From positions 1 to 7,040 of the forward strand of contig JAAWBP010000095.1 in assembly GCA_022792755.1 (NCBI GenBank): DNA of 7,040 nucleotides, written 5' to 3'. Below the pieces are notes generated by a model. That model saw only the letters and a list, made by a program, of their open reading frames with translations, was not told the origin of the DNA and searched no databases. The translations under genes and the position numbers were made by a program. This DNA is from Oscillospiraceae bacterium (GTDB taxonomy: Bacteria; Bacillota; Clostridia; Oscillospirales; Ruminococcaceae). Positions 1 through 5,544 of the stretch are shown piece after piece. Within the stretch, counting starts at the first letter, position 1; each line of letters starts with the position of its first letter.

Positions 1-36
1 CAGCAATCTCTGATTGCGTCTGCGGGTGGGGTTCTT

Positions 37-65
37 ATTATACCAAAAAAAACAGAATTCGTCCA
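37..65 (-). promoter_or_regulatory. Possible leftward sigma-A-type promoter
   Basis: Read on the minus strand there is a perfect TATAAT at 42-37 and, 17 bases upstream, TGGACG at 65-60, which matches four of six positions of TTGACA. A transcript would start near position 30 and leave the window at its left edge, so the gene it serves cannot be seen. No start codon lies in the remaining bases; a short inverted repeat GCAATC-TCT-GATTGC at 3-17 would be in the leader. The AT-rich setting makes a chance match possible. Confidence 0.4.
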
Positions 66-141
66 CTTTTATCATCTGAAGAGCGGAAAAGAGATATTTT
101 TAAAAAAATTGAAAAAAAGACTGGAATTTTCGAAAAAAGGA

Positions 142-150
142 TGCTATAAT
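142..150 (+). promoter_or_regulatory. Extended -10 promoter of the tRNA-Ala gene
   Basis: TGC-TATAAT at 142-150 is an extended -10 element with a perfect hexamer, 16 bases before the mature tRNA 5' end, a usual distance for a tRNA promoter with a short leader. The best -35 at 18-base spacing is CTGGAA (121-126), only a half match, which fits an extended -10 promoter that depends little on the -35 box. Confidence 0.65.
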
Positions 151-166
151 AGTAAAGTAATTTTTT

Positions 167-242
167 GGGGGCGTAGCTCAGCTGGGAGAGCGTACGGTTC
201 GCATCCGTAAGGTCGAGAGTTCGATCCTCTTCGTCTCCACCA
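167..242 (+). tRNA. tRNA-Ala, anticodon CGC
   Basis: The 76 bases fold as a complete tRNA: a 7-bp acceptor stem GGGGGCG/CGTCTCC with two G-U pairs, D arm GCTC-loop-GAGC, anticodon stem TACGG/CCGTA around the loop TTCGCAT, variable region AGGTC, T arm GAGAG-TTCGATC-CTCTT, discriminator A (239) and an encoded CCA (240-242). The anticodon is CGC, which reads the alanine codon GCG. The third acceptor pair is G-U, the G3:U70 identity element recognised by alanyl-tRNA synthetase, which independently supports the alanine call. It is a single-gene unit with its own promoter and terminator. Its 3' end faces an integrase remnant, as is common where tRNA 3' ends serve as attachment sites. Confidence 0.97.
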
Positions 243-248
243 ATATGT

Positions 249-282
249 AAAAAACCGCCTGTTTTGGGCGGTTTTTTCTTTT
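249..282 (+). terminator. Intrinsic terminator of the tRNA gene
   Basis: The stem CCGCC (255-259) pairs with GGCGG (267-271) and is extended by six A-T pairs (249-254 with 272-277). The loop is TGTTTTG and the T-rich tail continues to 282. It starts 6 bases after the CCA end. The A-run on the left arm means it could also stop transcription arriving from the right on the minus strand, such as that of the integrase remnant. Confidence 0.9.
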
Positions 283-296
283 CCATCCACGAATTT

Positions 297-473
297 TCAT
301 CCGATTTTATTTAGGACGGCAACCGCCCGCTCCTCTTCTCGGGGATAAAGGTGGCTGTATGTGTCCCATGTGGTCTCGATTTTGGAAGGCCCCAACCGCC
401 GCGCGATCTTCTGGATGTTGATCCCTTCGTTCGCCGGCGGGGAGGCATGGGAGTGCCGGAAATCGTGGATTGT
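297..473 (-). pseudogene. Tyrosine recombinase (phage-type integrase), C-terminal remnant
   Basis: This frame reads 58 codons then TGA. It begins TIHDFRHSHAS, followed by EGINIQKIARRLG, then TTWDTYSHLYPREEE and AVLNKIG. These are the hallmarks of the catalytic end of a phage/ICE-type tyrosine recombinase: the H-x-x-R motif (HDFR), the LG-x-S-x-x-x-TT block and the nucleophile tyrosine in TYSHLYP. A full integrase has roughly 350-400 residues, so only the last sixth remains. The copy is decayed: there is no start codon, an in-frame TGA lies at 474-476 immediately before the homology, the usual HASLL reads HASPP, and the catalytic His of LGHS has become Pro (LGPS). The 3' end points at the tRNA-Ala gene, the usual orientation for an element integrated at a tRNA 3' end. 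The similarity is from memory of the family; no database was searched. Confidence 0.85.
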
Positions 474-511
474 TCATTCAGCGTGAAAAACTTGAAAGCG
501 AGAAAACGTCG

Positions 512-1009
512 ATGTTTAAAAATGTCGTTAAAGTATCCGCTGCACTGGGCGCGTTGTTTGGGGTGTTCCTGCTCGTTCTCGCCATAACGGGCCATTCAAA
601 AACTCCGGCAACGGCGGAACAGGTGCGGGGCATTTTGGTGTCGCAGGATTTTGAACCCGCTGACACGACGCAGCCGTATCGAGAAAAATGGGGGAAGAAC
701 GGCCATTCACTGATCCAAGCGGTCAGTGCGGAAGTGGAGGACATCCGGTTCGATTTTTACTTGTTCGACAGTGACAAAAGTGCGGAATATATCCGCAAAC
801 TCTACCAGTCCTATATCCGGGACAACAGGTATGACCTTCCGAATGCCGAAATCAAAGAAGGGGCGGCCAACTATGTGATCTACACCATAAAGGCCGGTGG
901 AATGTATACGGTGAATATCCGTGTGGGGAATACGCTCGTCTATGCCGAATCCGATGAGGAAAACGCCTCGAAAATCAACGGCATCGTGCTTGCAATGGAG
1001 TATTTTTAA
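512..1009 (+). CDS. Small single-pass membrane protein, function unknown
   Basis: This 165-residue protein starts MFKNVVKVS and has one hydrophobic helix (about residues 5-26, with no lipobox Cys), so it is probably an N-terminally anchored protein with an outside domain of about 135 residues. That domain is mixed, acidic and aromatic (DIRFDFYLFDS, then YIRKLYQSYIRDNRY) and ends with a probable beta-rich part. I do not recognise the family. I chose ATG 512 because the membrane segment follows directly; the frame is also open to TTG 470, which would add 14 charged residues and overlap the integrase remnant. Neither start has a strong ribosome binding site (only GAAAGCGAG-like sequence before 512), and I see no clear promoter between the tRNA terminator and 512. 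The gene may have lost its native upstream region when the element beside it was inserted or decayed. Confidence 0.7.
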   Translation: MFKNVVKVSAALGALFGVFLLVLAITGHSKTPATAEQVRGILVSQDFEPADTTQPYREKWGKNGHSLIQAVSAEVEDIRFDFYLFDSDKSAEYIRKLYQSYIRDNRYDLPNAEIKEGAANYVIYTIKAGGMYTVNIRVGNTLVYAESDEENASKINGIVLAMEYF

Positions 1010-1057
1010 AACAACGTATCTATCCAAAATAAACGATCCATCGCAGCCGTGTAAAGA

Positions 1058-1086
1058 AAAACGCCGCCTCAAATGGGCGGCGTTTT
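1058..1086. terminator. Bidirectional intrinsic terminator
   Basis: CGCCGCC (1062-1068) pairs with GGCGGCG (1076-1082) around the loop TCAAATG. AAAA (1058-1061) and TTTT (1083-1086) extend the stem and supply a T-run on both strands; the minus-strand tail is longer (TTTTTCTTT). It lies between the convergent small membrane protein gene and the MATE gene and can end both transcripts. Confidence 0.9.
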
Positions 1087-1111
1087 GATCTTCGGCCAAT
1101 AATAAGCAGCA

Positions 1112-2509
1112 CTATACCTCGTACTTTGTCCATTTCCCGCTTTTGAAGCGGATATAGGTGAAGAGGAACCTCGAAAGCTGGTCGACCGCCAAACCGACCC
1201 AGGCGCCGAATAGGCTCCAGCCGATCGGGTAGCAGAAAAGCCAGCCGGCGCCGGGACGGATCAGCGTGACGCTGATCAGCGAAACGAGGGCGGTGAATTT
1301 TGTGTCGCCCGCGCCCCGCAGGCAGCCCGAGAAGACCACCTGTGAAATTTGGAGGAAGACCACCACGGTCAGAATGGTCATGATCATGACGCCGTAATCA
1401 AGGATCTCCTCCTCATTTGAAAACAACATGAAGATCGGGCGGCCGAGGGTGAGGAAGATCACCGAAAGCATGGTGGCGAAGACGAGGCCGAGCTTCTGGC
1501 TGAAACCACCGTAAATCCGCGCCATATCGATCCGCTTGGCACCGAGGCTTTGGCCGACCAGCGCGACCGAGGCGGCTGACAAACCGTCCCCGAAGGAAAA
1601 GGAAAGGCTCATGATATTCATCCCGACCTGATGGGCGGCAAACGCGACAGTTCCGAGGTTGGCGACGACAATGGTAAAGGTGAGAAAGCCGATCCGCAGG
1701 AAAATCTGTTCCGCTAAGGCACTCGAACCGATATTGGCGATCGAGTGGATGGAGCGCCGGTCGAACCGGATGTCCCGCCTGGCGATATGCCGGAAGGAGA
1801 GGTAACCGTCCCGATGCATGACCGAGGCGAGGCTCATGACCATTGCGACGACGGTACCGATCACACTGGCAACTGCCGCACCTTTTACACCGAGGGCGGG
1901 GAACCCGAAATTGCCGCCGATCAAAAGAAAGTTGAAAACCACGTTGACCAGATTGGAGACAATGTTTGTCCGCATGGCGATCTTAGTGTTGCCGCTGCCC
2001 CGCTGGGCGGCGTTGATGCAGAGAGAAACGGTATTGAAGAGCATCCCGCCCATAACGATGCGGAAATAATCCGCCGCATCCTGGTGGGTGTCGGCGTTCG
2101 AACCGGCGAGAGAGATGATCGGGTCGGTGAAAAGGACGCAGAGGATGCTGATAATAACTGTCATCCCGAGGGTGATCATCAGCGCCTGCATCAGAACCCG
2201 GTTGGCGGTTCCCCGGTCTCCTTCCCCCTTCCGGTGGGCGACAATTGCGGAAATCGCCACGTTGAGCGAGATAAAAAAAGCCAGGCCGATAAACTTCGGC
2301 TGGGTGGTGAGCCCCACTGCGGCAATTGCGGCAGTGCCGAGGCTGCTGACCATGATCGTGTCGATGAAACCGACCAGGTGGACTAAAAAGGATTCTACAA
2401 TAGAAGGCCATGCAATGGTGAGGGCCTTTTTCAGGATTTCCCGGTCAGAGGGGATATCACCGGACGGGGGTTCCCCCCGGAGCAATTTTTGAGCGTTAAA
2501 GAATACCAT
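1112..2509 (-). CDS. MATE-family multidrug/toxin efflux transporter
   Basis: A 465-residue integral membrane protein with about 12 hydrophobic helices, the usual size and layout of MATE (NorM/DinF-type) cation-coupled exporters, which move organic cations or other toxic small molecules out across the cytoplasmic membrane. Visible family marks are the first-helix region with Pro35 and GFIDTIMVSSLG (residues 48-58), AHRKGEGD after helix 2 (91-98), the second-half counterpart around VGQSLGAKR, and SGCLRGAGDT, the usual second-half repeat motif. The protein is intact, with no frameshift. The start ATG has AAGGTG 5 bases upstream, and a TTGCAT-N17-TATAAT promoter lies further up. It is divergent from the PocR/AraC regulator gene, so it may be a target of that regulator. 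The transported substrate cannot be told from sequence. Confidence 0.95.
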   Translation of the reverse strand: MVFFNAQKLLRGEPPSGDIPSDREILKKALTIAWPSIVESFLVHLVGFIDTIMVSSLGTAAIAAVGLTTQPKFIGLAFFISLNVAISAIVAHRKGEGDRGTANRVLMQALMITLGMTVIISILCVLFTDPIISLAGSNADTHQDAADYFRIVMGGMLFNTVSLCINAAQRGSGNTKIAMRTNIVSNLVNVVFNFLLIGGNFGFPALGVKGAAVASVIGTVVAMVMSLASVMHRDGYLSFRHIARRDIRFDRRSIHSIANIGSSALAEQIFLRIGFLTFTIVVANLGTVAFAAHQVGMNIMSLSFSFGDGLSAASVALVGQSLGAKRIDMARIYGGFSQKLGLVFATMLSVIFLTLGRPIFMLFSNEEEILDYGVMIMTILTVVVFLQISQVVFSGCLRGAGDTKFTALVSLISVTLIRPGAGWLFCYPIGWSLFGAWVGLAVDQLSRFLFTYIRFKSGKWTKYEV

Positions 2510-2559
2510 GTTGACACCTTGCTTGTATGTAAGATTGTGATTTTGAAAGCTGTGTTTTT

Positions 2560-2588
2560 ATTATATAGGAACTTTGATTATTATGCAA
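2560..2588 (-). promoter_or_regulatory. Probable promoter of the MATE gene
   Basis: On the minus strand TTGCAT (2588-2583) and TATAAT (2565-2560) are separated by exactly 17 bases, and the -10 is perfect. This gives a leader of about 45 bases before the MATE start. A better -35 hexamer, TTGACA, lies slightly upstream (2597-2592), but its spacing to this -10 is 26, too long to be used with it. Confidence 0.55.
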
Positions 2589-2603
2589 GTTTGTCAATTT
2601 TTT

Positions 2604-2621
2604 AACTGTCTCAGACCAGTT
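2604..2621. repeat. Inverted repeat overlapping the regulator promoter (operator candidate)
   Basis: AACTG (2604-2608) and CAGTT (2617-2621) form an inverted repeat. Inside it GTCT-C-AGAC (2608-2616) is itself palindromic, with the two centres differing by half a base. A wider pair GTCAA (2593-2597) and TTGAC (2620-2624) encloses it. The right arm overlaps the -35 box of the PocR/AraC gene promoter, a typical place for a repressor or activator site. Binding is inferred only. Confidence 0.4.
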
Positions 2622-2648
2622 GACCTTTTGCCCGTACTGCGGTATGAT
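2620..2648 (+). promoter_or_regulatory. Promoter of the PocR/AraC regulator gene
   Basis: TTGACC (2620-2625) and TATGAT (2643-2648) each match five of six consensus positions at the ideal 17-base spacing, giving a start near 2655 and a leader of about 85 bases. A loose inverted repeat GGTAT...ATACC (2641-2659) covers the -10 and start point, a possible autoregulatory site. Confidence 0.7.
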
Positions 2649-2691
2649 AACGATATACCAAAAAGTAAAAAATTCTACTAGATTTTCTGCC

Positions 2692-2702
2692 GGAGGAAAG
2701 GA
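2692..2702 (+). other. Shine-Dalgarno-like sequence without a usable start codon
   Basis: GGAGGAAAGGA is a strong anti-SD match in the leader of the regulator gene, but no ATG, GTG or TTG follows at a normal distance; the next ATG is at 2731 in another frame, and the regulator start (TTG 2741) is about 40 bases away. An 18-bp palindrome separates them. It may be a standby site, a remnant, or chance. Confidence 0.3.
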
Positions 2703-2718
2703 TATAATAAATTATATC
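2701..2718. repeat. Perfect 18-bp palindrome in the regulator leader
   Basis: GATATAATAAATTATATC has 8-bp arms that are exact reverse complements around the centre AA. Each arm carries a TATAAT on one strand. It lies about 45 bases after the predicted transcript start and 22 bases before the TTG start. It could be an operator for a dimeric repressor or a weak RNA hairpin between the SD-like sequence and the start. Confidence 0.55.
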
Positions 2719-2740
2719 TAGGGAAAAAGGATGAGCCGTA

Positions 2741-3934
2741 TTGGTAAAACAATGTATTTCCTGCGCGGATCACCTTGCGGGGTTGGCTCAAGTTCAGGTG
2801 TCTTGTCTCGACGTTCTTCAAAGGAAGTTTCTAAGGGAACCGCCGGGGGAAAGGTCTTTCTGCGCTTATTGCGGGAATCAGGACTGTGTCGTCCTCAACA
2901 CCTGCCTTTACGGCTGCCATGAGGCTTATCGCTGGAATGGGAAATACATCTATTACTGTCCGGCGGGGATGGTTTTTGCAGCCTCTTCGGTTTCGGATGA
3001 GCGGGGAAGGCTGGCAGCCGGACTGGTCGCGGGGCCGATCCTGATGGGGGAAGCGGAGGATTATGTCGCACAGGGTGCGATGTTGGCAGACCGTCTCGAG
3101 CTCCTTCCCGTTTTTTCAACCGGGCGTGTAAACGATCTCGCCGAAACGATGGCGCTCCTCACCGCGGGGATTTCCGGCAGGGCCCACAGCGTGATGGGTT
3201 CCGCCGTATATGAACAGGAAAAGGTACTGGGGGAGCTTTACTCCGTCCGGCAGCAGTTCGAAGGGCCGGGGTACAGCTATCCGATCGAGACCGAGAAAAA
3301 GCTCCAGGCGATGATCTACCGGCGGGATAAAAAGGGCTCGCAGGAGCTGCTCAACCAGCTTTTGGGGCACATCTATTTTGTGGCGGAATACGACCTGGAG
3401 ATTATGAAGGCCCGCGCGCTGGAGCTTGCAGTGGTGATATCCAGGGCGACGATCGAGGCCGGGGCCGATTTAAACGAGATTTTTGTCTGTAATGAAAGCT
3501 TTATCCGTGAGATCGAAAATCTCCGGTCGGTCGAAGATATCGGGGCTTGGCTGTCCGCGCTGCTCCATCGCTTTATCGATTATTCCTTTGACTTTTCCCA
3601 GATCAAGCATTCGGACGTCGTTTTTAAGGCGGCGGAATACATCAAAAGCCGGTTTGCTGATAAAATCACCCTTGACGAAATTGCGGAACATGTTTCGCTC
3701 AGCCGGTCGTATCTGAGCCGGATTTTCAAGGAGGAGACGGGGGAGAGCCTCTCCGCCTATGTCAACAAGGTGCGCATCGACAAGGCGAAGCTCATGCTGC
3801 TCGACAAGGACTGCGCGCTGGTCGATGTGGCGAGCCTCTGCGGGTTTGAGGATCAGAGCTATTTCACCAAGGTTTTCAAAAAGCTAGTCGGCGTCTCCCC
3901 CAAACGGTACCGGGAGAGCCGTGGGAACTTGTAA
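2741..3934 (+). CDS. AraC-family transcriptional regulator with PocR sensory domain
   Basis: A 397-residue cytoplasmic DNA-binding regulator. Roughly residues 20-130 look like a PocR ligand-binding domain: FCAYCGNQDC, then GCHEAYRWNGKYIYYCPAGM (58-77). The last ~105 residues are an AraC/XylS double helix-turn-helix: ITLDEIAEHVSLSRSYLSRI as first HTH and ALVDVASLCGFEDQSYFTKV plus VGVSPKRYR as second, all well kept. PocR domains are known to sense small hydrocarbon derivatives such as 1,3-propanediol, and PocR-AraC proteins often sit beside B12-dependent pathways. The first 73 residues hold nine cysteines (C5, C8, C22, C41, C44, C49, C55, C59, C73), suggesting a metal or redox site. The start is TTG with AAGGA 9 bases upstream (2727-2731); an in-frame TGA at 2732-2734 rules out any earlier start. 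It is divergent from the MATE gene and precedes the corrinoid protein gene, its likely target. The ligand is unknown. Confidence 0.9.
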   Translation: MVKQCISCADHLAGLAQVQVSCLDVLQRKFLREPPGERSFCAYCGNQDCVVLNTCLYGCHEAYRWNGKYIYYCPAGMVFAASSVSDERGRLAAGLVAGPILMGEAEDYVAQGAMLADRLELLPVFSTGRVNDLAETMALLTAGISGRAHSVMGSAVYEQEKVLGELYSVRQQFEGPGYSYPIETEKKLQAMIYRRDKKGSQELLNQLLGHIYFVAEYDLEIMKARALELAVVISRATIEAGADLNEIFVCNESFIREIENLRSVEDIGAWLSALLHRFIDYSFDFSQIKHSDVVFKAAEYIKSRFADKITLDEIAEHVSLSRSYLSRIFKEETGESLSAYVNKVRIDKAKLMLLDKDCALVDVASLCGFEDQSYFTKVFKKLVGVSPKRYRESRGNL

Positions 3935-3975
3935 ATCGACAGGCCGGCCGGGGCCGGTACAAGCTTTGTTGCCCG

Positions 3976-3996
3976 GGCGGGAAGCGCCGCCTTTTT
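3976..3996 (+). terminator. Terminator or attenuator between regulator and corrinoid gene
   Basis: GGCGG (3976-3980) pairs with CCGCC (3987-3991) around GAAGCG and is followed by TTTTT (3992-3996). It lies 41 bases after the regulator stop and 36 bases before the corrinoid ATG. No promoter fits in the remaining space, so the downstream gene must rely on read-through or on a promoter upstream of or within the hairpin region. GC-rich sequence just before it (3942-3957, GGCCGGCCGGGGCCGG) could form a competing structure, which would suit conditional termination. Confidence 0.6.
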
Positions 3997-4032
3997 GATA
4001 CAGAATCCAATTTCATAAAAAGGAGAATCGAT

Positions 4033-4656
4033 ATGAGCATTTTGGAGGAAATGAGCACATTTTTGCAGCAGGGCCGCGCGCCGAAGGTCAAGGAACTGGT
4101 CGCCCAGGCTCTGGACGAGGGGATTTCCCCGCAGGATATTCTGGAAAACGGCCTTCTCGCCGGGATGAATATCATCGGCGAAAAGTTTAAAAACAACGAG
4201 GTTTTCGTTCCGGAGGTGCTGATCTCCGCCCGCGCGATGAATATGGGGATCGAGGTGCTCAAGCCGAAGCTGATCGCGGAAGGGTTTGAGCCGAAGGGAA
4301 CCGTGGTCATCGGGACGGTCAAGGGCGACCTGCACGACATCGGCAAAAACTTAGTTAAGATGATGATGGAGAGCAAGAGCCTGAACGTCATCGACCTCGG
4401 CGTCGACGTGGCGCCGGAGAAATTCATTGAGGCCGCGCAGGAAAACAACGCCGACGCCATCTGCTGCTCCGCCCTTCTGACCACTACGATGGGCCAGATG
4501 AAAGAGGTGGTCGATCTCGTGAAGGCGAAAGGGATGGGCTGCAAGATCATGATCGGCGGCGCGCCGGTCACCCAGAGCTTCTGCGATACAATCGGTGCCG
4601 ACTGCTATACCGACAACGCGTCCGCAGCGGCGGAGGCTGCCCTCTCCTTCTGCTGA
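4033..4656 (+). CDS. Methyltransferase-type corrinoid (B12-binding) protein
   Basis: This 207-residue soluble protein carries a cobamide cofactor and shuttles a methyl group between a substrate methyltransferase and a second methyltransferase (to tetrahydrofolate or a thiol), as MtbC/MttC/MtqC-type proteins do. Residues about 1-88 are the helical cap domain; about 90-207 are the B12-binding Rossmann-like domain. The full cobalamin signature is present: D99-L-H101-D-I-G104, with His101 the expected lower ligand to cobalt, S146-A-L148, and GGAPVT at 175-180. Length is normal for the family. The start is ATG with AAGGAG 7 bases before it. The partner methyltransferase is not in the window: upstream is the PocR/AraC regulator and downstream a strong terminator, so the partner must lie elsewhere. 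The exact methyl donor cannot be deduced. Family call is firm, substrate class unknown. Confidence 0.95.
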   Translation: MSILEEMSTFLQQGRAPKVKELVAQALDEGISPQDILENGLLAGMNIIGEKFKNNEVFVPEVLISARAMNMGIEVLKPKLIAEGFEPKGTVVIGTVKGDLHDIGKNLVKMMMESKSLNVIDLGVDVAPEKFIEAAQENNADAICCSALLTTTMGQMKEVVDLVKAKGMGCKIMIGGAPVTQSFCDTIGADCYTDNASAAAEAALSFC

Positions 4657-4676
4657 GCCCAATAGCTCGTACAGTC

Positions 4677-4719
4677 AAAAAGCCGCGGGAAATCTTTAAC
4701 AGATTTCCCGCGGCTTTTT
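4677..4719. terminator. Very strong bidirectional terminator
   Basis: GCCGCGGGAAATCT (4682-4695) pairs perfectly with AGATTTCCCGCGGC (4701-4714) around TTAAC, and AAAAA/TTTTT flank it, for 19 unbroken pairs. It sits between the convergent corrinoid protein gene and the last gene of the sigma operon and supplies a T-run for both. Confidence 0.95.
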
Positions 4720-4749
4720 CGGCATCGGTCGGTGTTCGGTGAAAAGAGA

Positions 4750-5532
4750 TCAGTCCACAATGGGATAAAACCTGACGAACGGTTCTCCCTCCTGGGGAAG
4801 ATCGCTGCTTTCACACTGGTAAAACCGTTTTACTAAATTTCCTTCTTCGATTAATTCGGGTGTGACGTCGCTGATCAGCAGGCAATGATCCTCTTGTTCC
4901 GAATCCTGGAGATCAATCGTATATTCAGCCAGAAAGTAGCCGTTCGCCTTCAGGGTTTGATCCGCCGCTTCCAGCATCCGGGCGGCTTCTTCGATCGAGG
5001 GATTAGGGGAATCGGCCCGAATGATCAGTGTGAAATCCGAGGCCATCTCCTTTTCAAACGAAACGTCGAGCGCCGGTTTTGGTGTGATTCCATTTTCCTG
5101 AGTCTCATTGGAAAGGGTCACTGTAAAAGCCGCCTGTTCCAAACCTTCGGCGGAGGACAGCAGCGGTTTGATCTCTTCGGCGCATTCCTCCGCCAGCCGA
5201 TCCATTGTGTTCCAGCCGTCCAGCACCGCGTATTCATAGTTGTCGGAGCAGCCGTTTCCTTCCCAGGAAACAAGAAACTGGGTGTCCCTGCTCGTGGGGT
5301 CGGATACCTTCGCGGAGTATTCTCCGAATTTGAAATTGTACTTGATTTCCCCGATTTCGAACTCCCGCTCCGGGTAATGCTGCGCCACATATTCGTGGAT
5401 TGCCACCTTTGCCAGGGATCCGGAAATGGGATCTCCCAGAAAGGAAGTGGCTGCAAAAAGCAGGAAGGCCGCCATTCCGGTACCGAGCAGGGCCGCGCCG
5501 ATTTTGAGGAAAACCCGTTTTTTTACTTTCAT
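4750..5532 (-). CDS. YfjL-like membrane-anchored protein, second copy
   Basis: A 260-residue protein with a basic N-terminus (MKVKKR), one membrane helix (about residues 10-32) and a large outside domain. GDPIS (33-37) followed by LA, EYV and HYPER, then YNFKFGEYSAKV, resembles the N-terminal part of YfjL-like proteins of Firmicutes; this family match is from memory. NPSIEEAARML and GYFLAEYTIDLQDS recur at the same places in the neighbouring upstream paralogue, so the pair arose by tandem duplication. Only 12 bases separate it from that gene, and AAAGGGGG 6 bases before the ATG is its ribosome binding site, so it is the last gene of the sigma operon. No enzymatic motif is visible. Function unknown; its place suggests a role in envelope sensing or as an output of the sigma factor. 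Confidence 0.85.
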   Translation of the reverse strand: MKVKKRVFLKIGAALLGTGMAAFLLFAATSFLGDPISGSLAKVAIHEYVAQHYPEREFEIGEIKYNFKFGEYSAKVSDPTSRDTQFLVSWEGNGCSDNYEYAVLDGWNTMDRLAEECAEEIKPLLSSAEGLEQAAFTVTLSNETQENGITPKPALDVSFEKEMASDFTLIIRADSPNPSIEEAARMLEAADQTLKANGYFLAEYTIDLQDSEQEDHCLLISDVTPELIEEGNLVKRFYQCESSDLPQEGEPFVRFYPIVD

Positions 5533-5544
5533 TGTGTTCCCCCT

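Noticed and set aside
1..249. Plus-strand frame open from the left edge through the tRNA to TAA at 247-249
   Set aside because: It runs across the tRNA and its promoter, has no recognisable protein similarity and is lysine/AT-driven; chance openness in AT-rich DNA is more likely than a real C-terminus.
38..286. Minus-strand 82-residue frame containing EEDRTLDLTDANRTLSQLSY
   Set aside because: This is the tRNA gene translated on its opposite strand, a well-known kind of false protein entry; the tRNA call explains the sequence fully.
311..595. Minus-strand 94-residue frame overlapping the integrase remnant
   Set aside because: It is in a different frame from the recombinase motifs and overlaps the start of the plus-strand membrane protein gene; composition is Arg/Ser/Pro-rich as expected of a shadow.
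1745..2386. Plus-strand 213-residue frame inside the MATE gene
   Set aside because: Antisense shadow with Asp/Glu/His-rich low-information sequence; the MATE reading on the other strand is clear.
2731..2922. 63-residue frame starting at ATG 2731, just before the regulator
   Set aside because: It has no well-placed ribosome binding site and runs out of frame through the PocR coding sequence; a leader peptide role cannot be supported.
3935..4032. Possible cobalamin riboswitch upstream of the corrinoid protein gene
   Set aside because: Only 98 bases are available and no B12-box-like element was seen; the structure there is a plain terminator-type hairpin.
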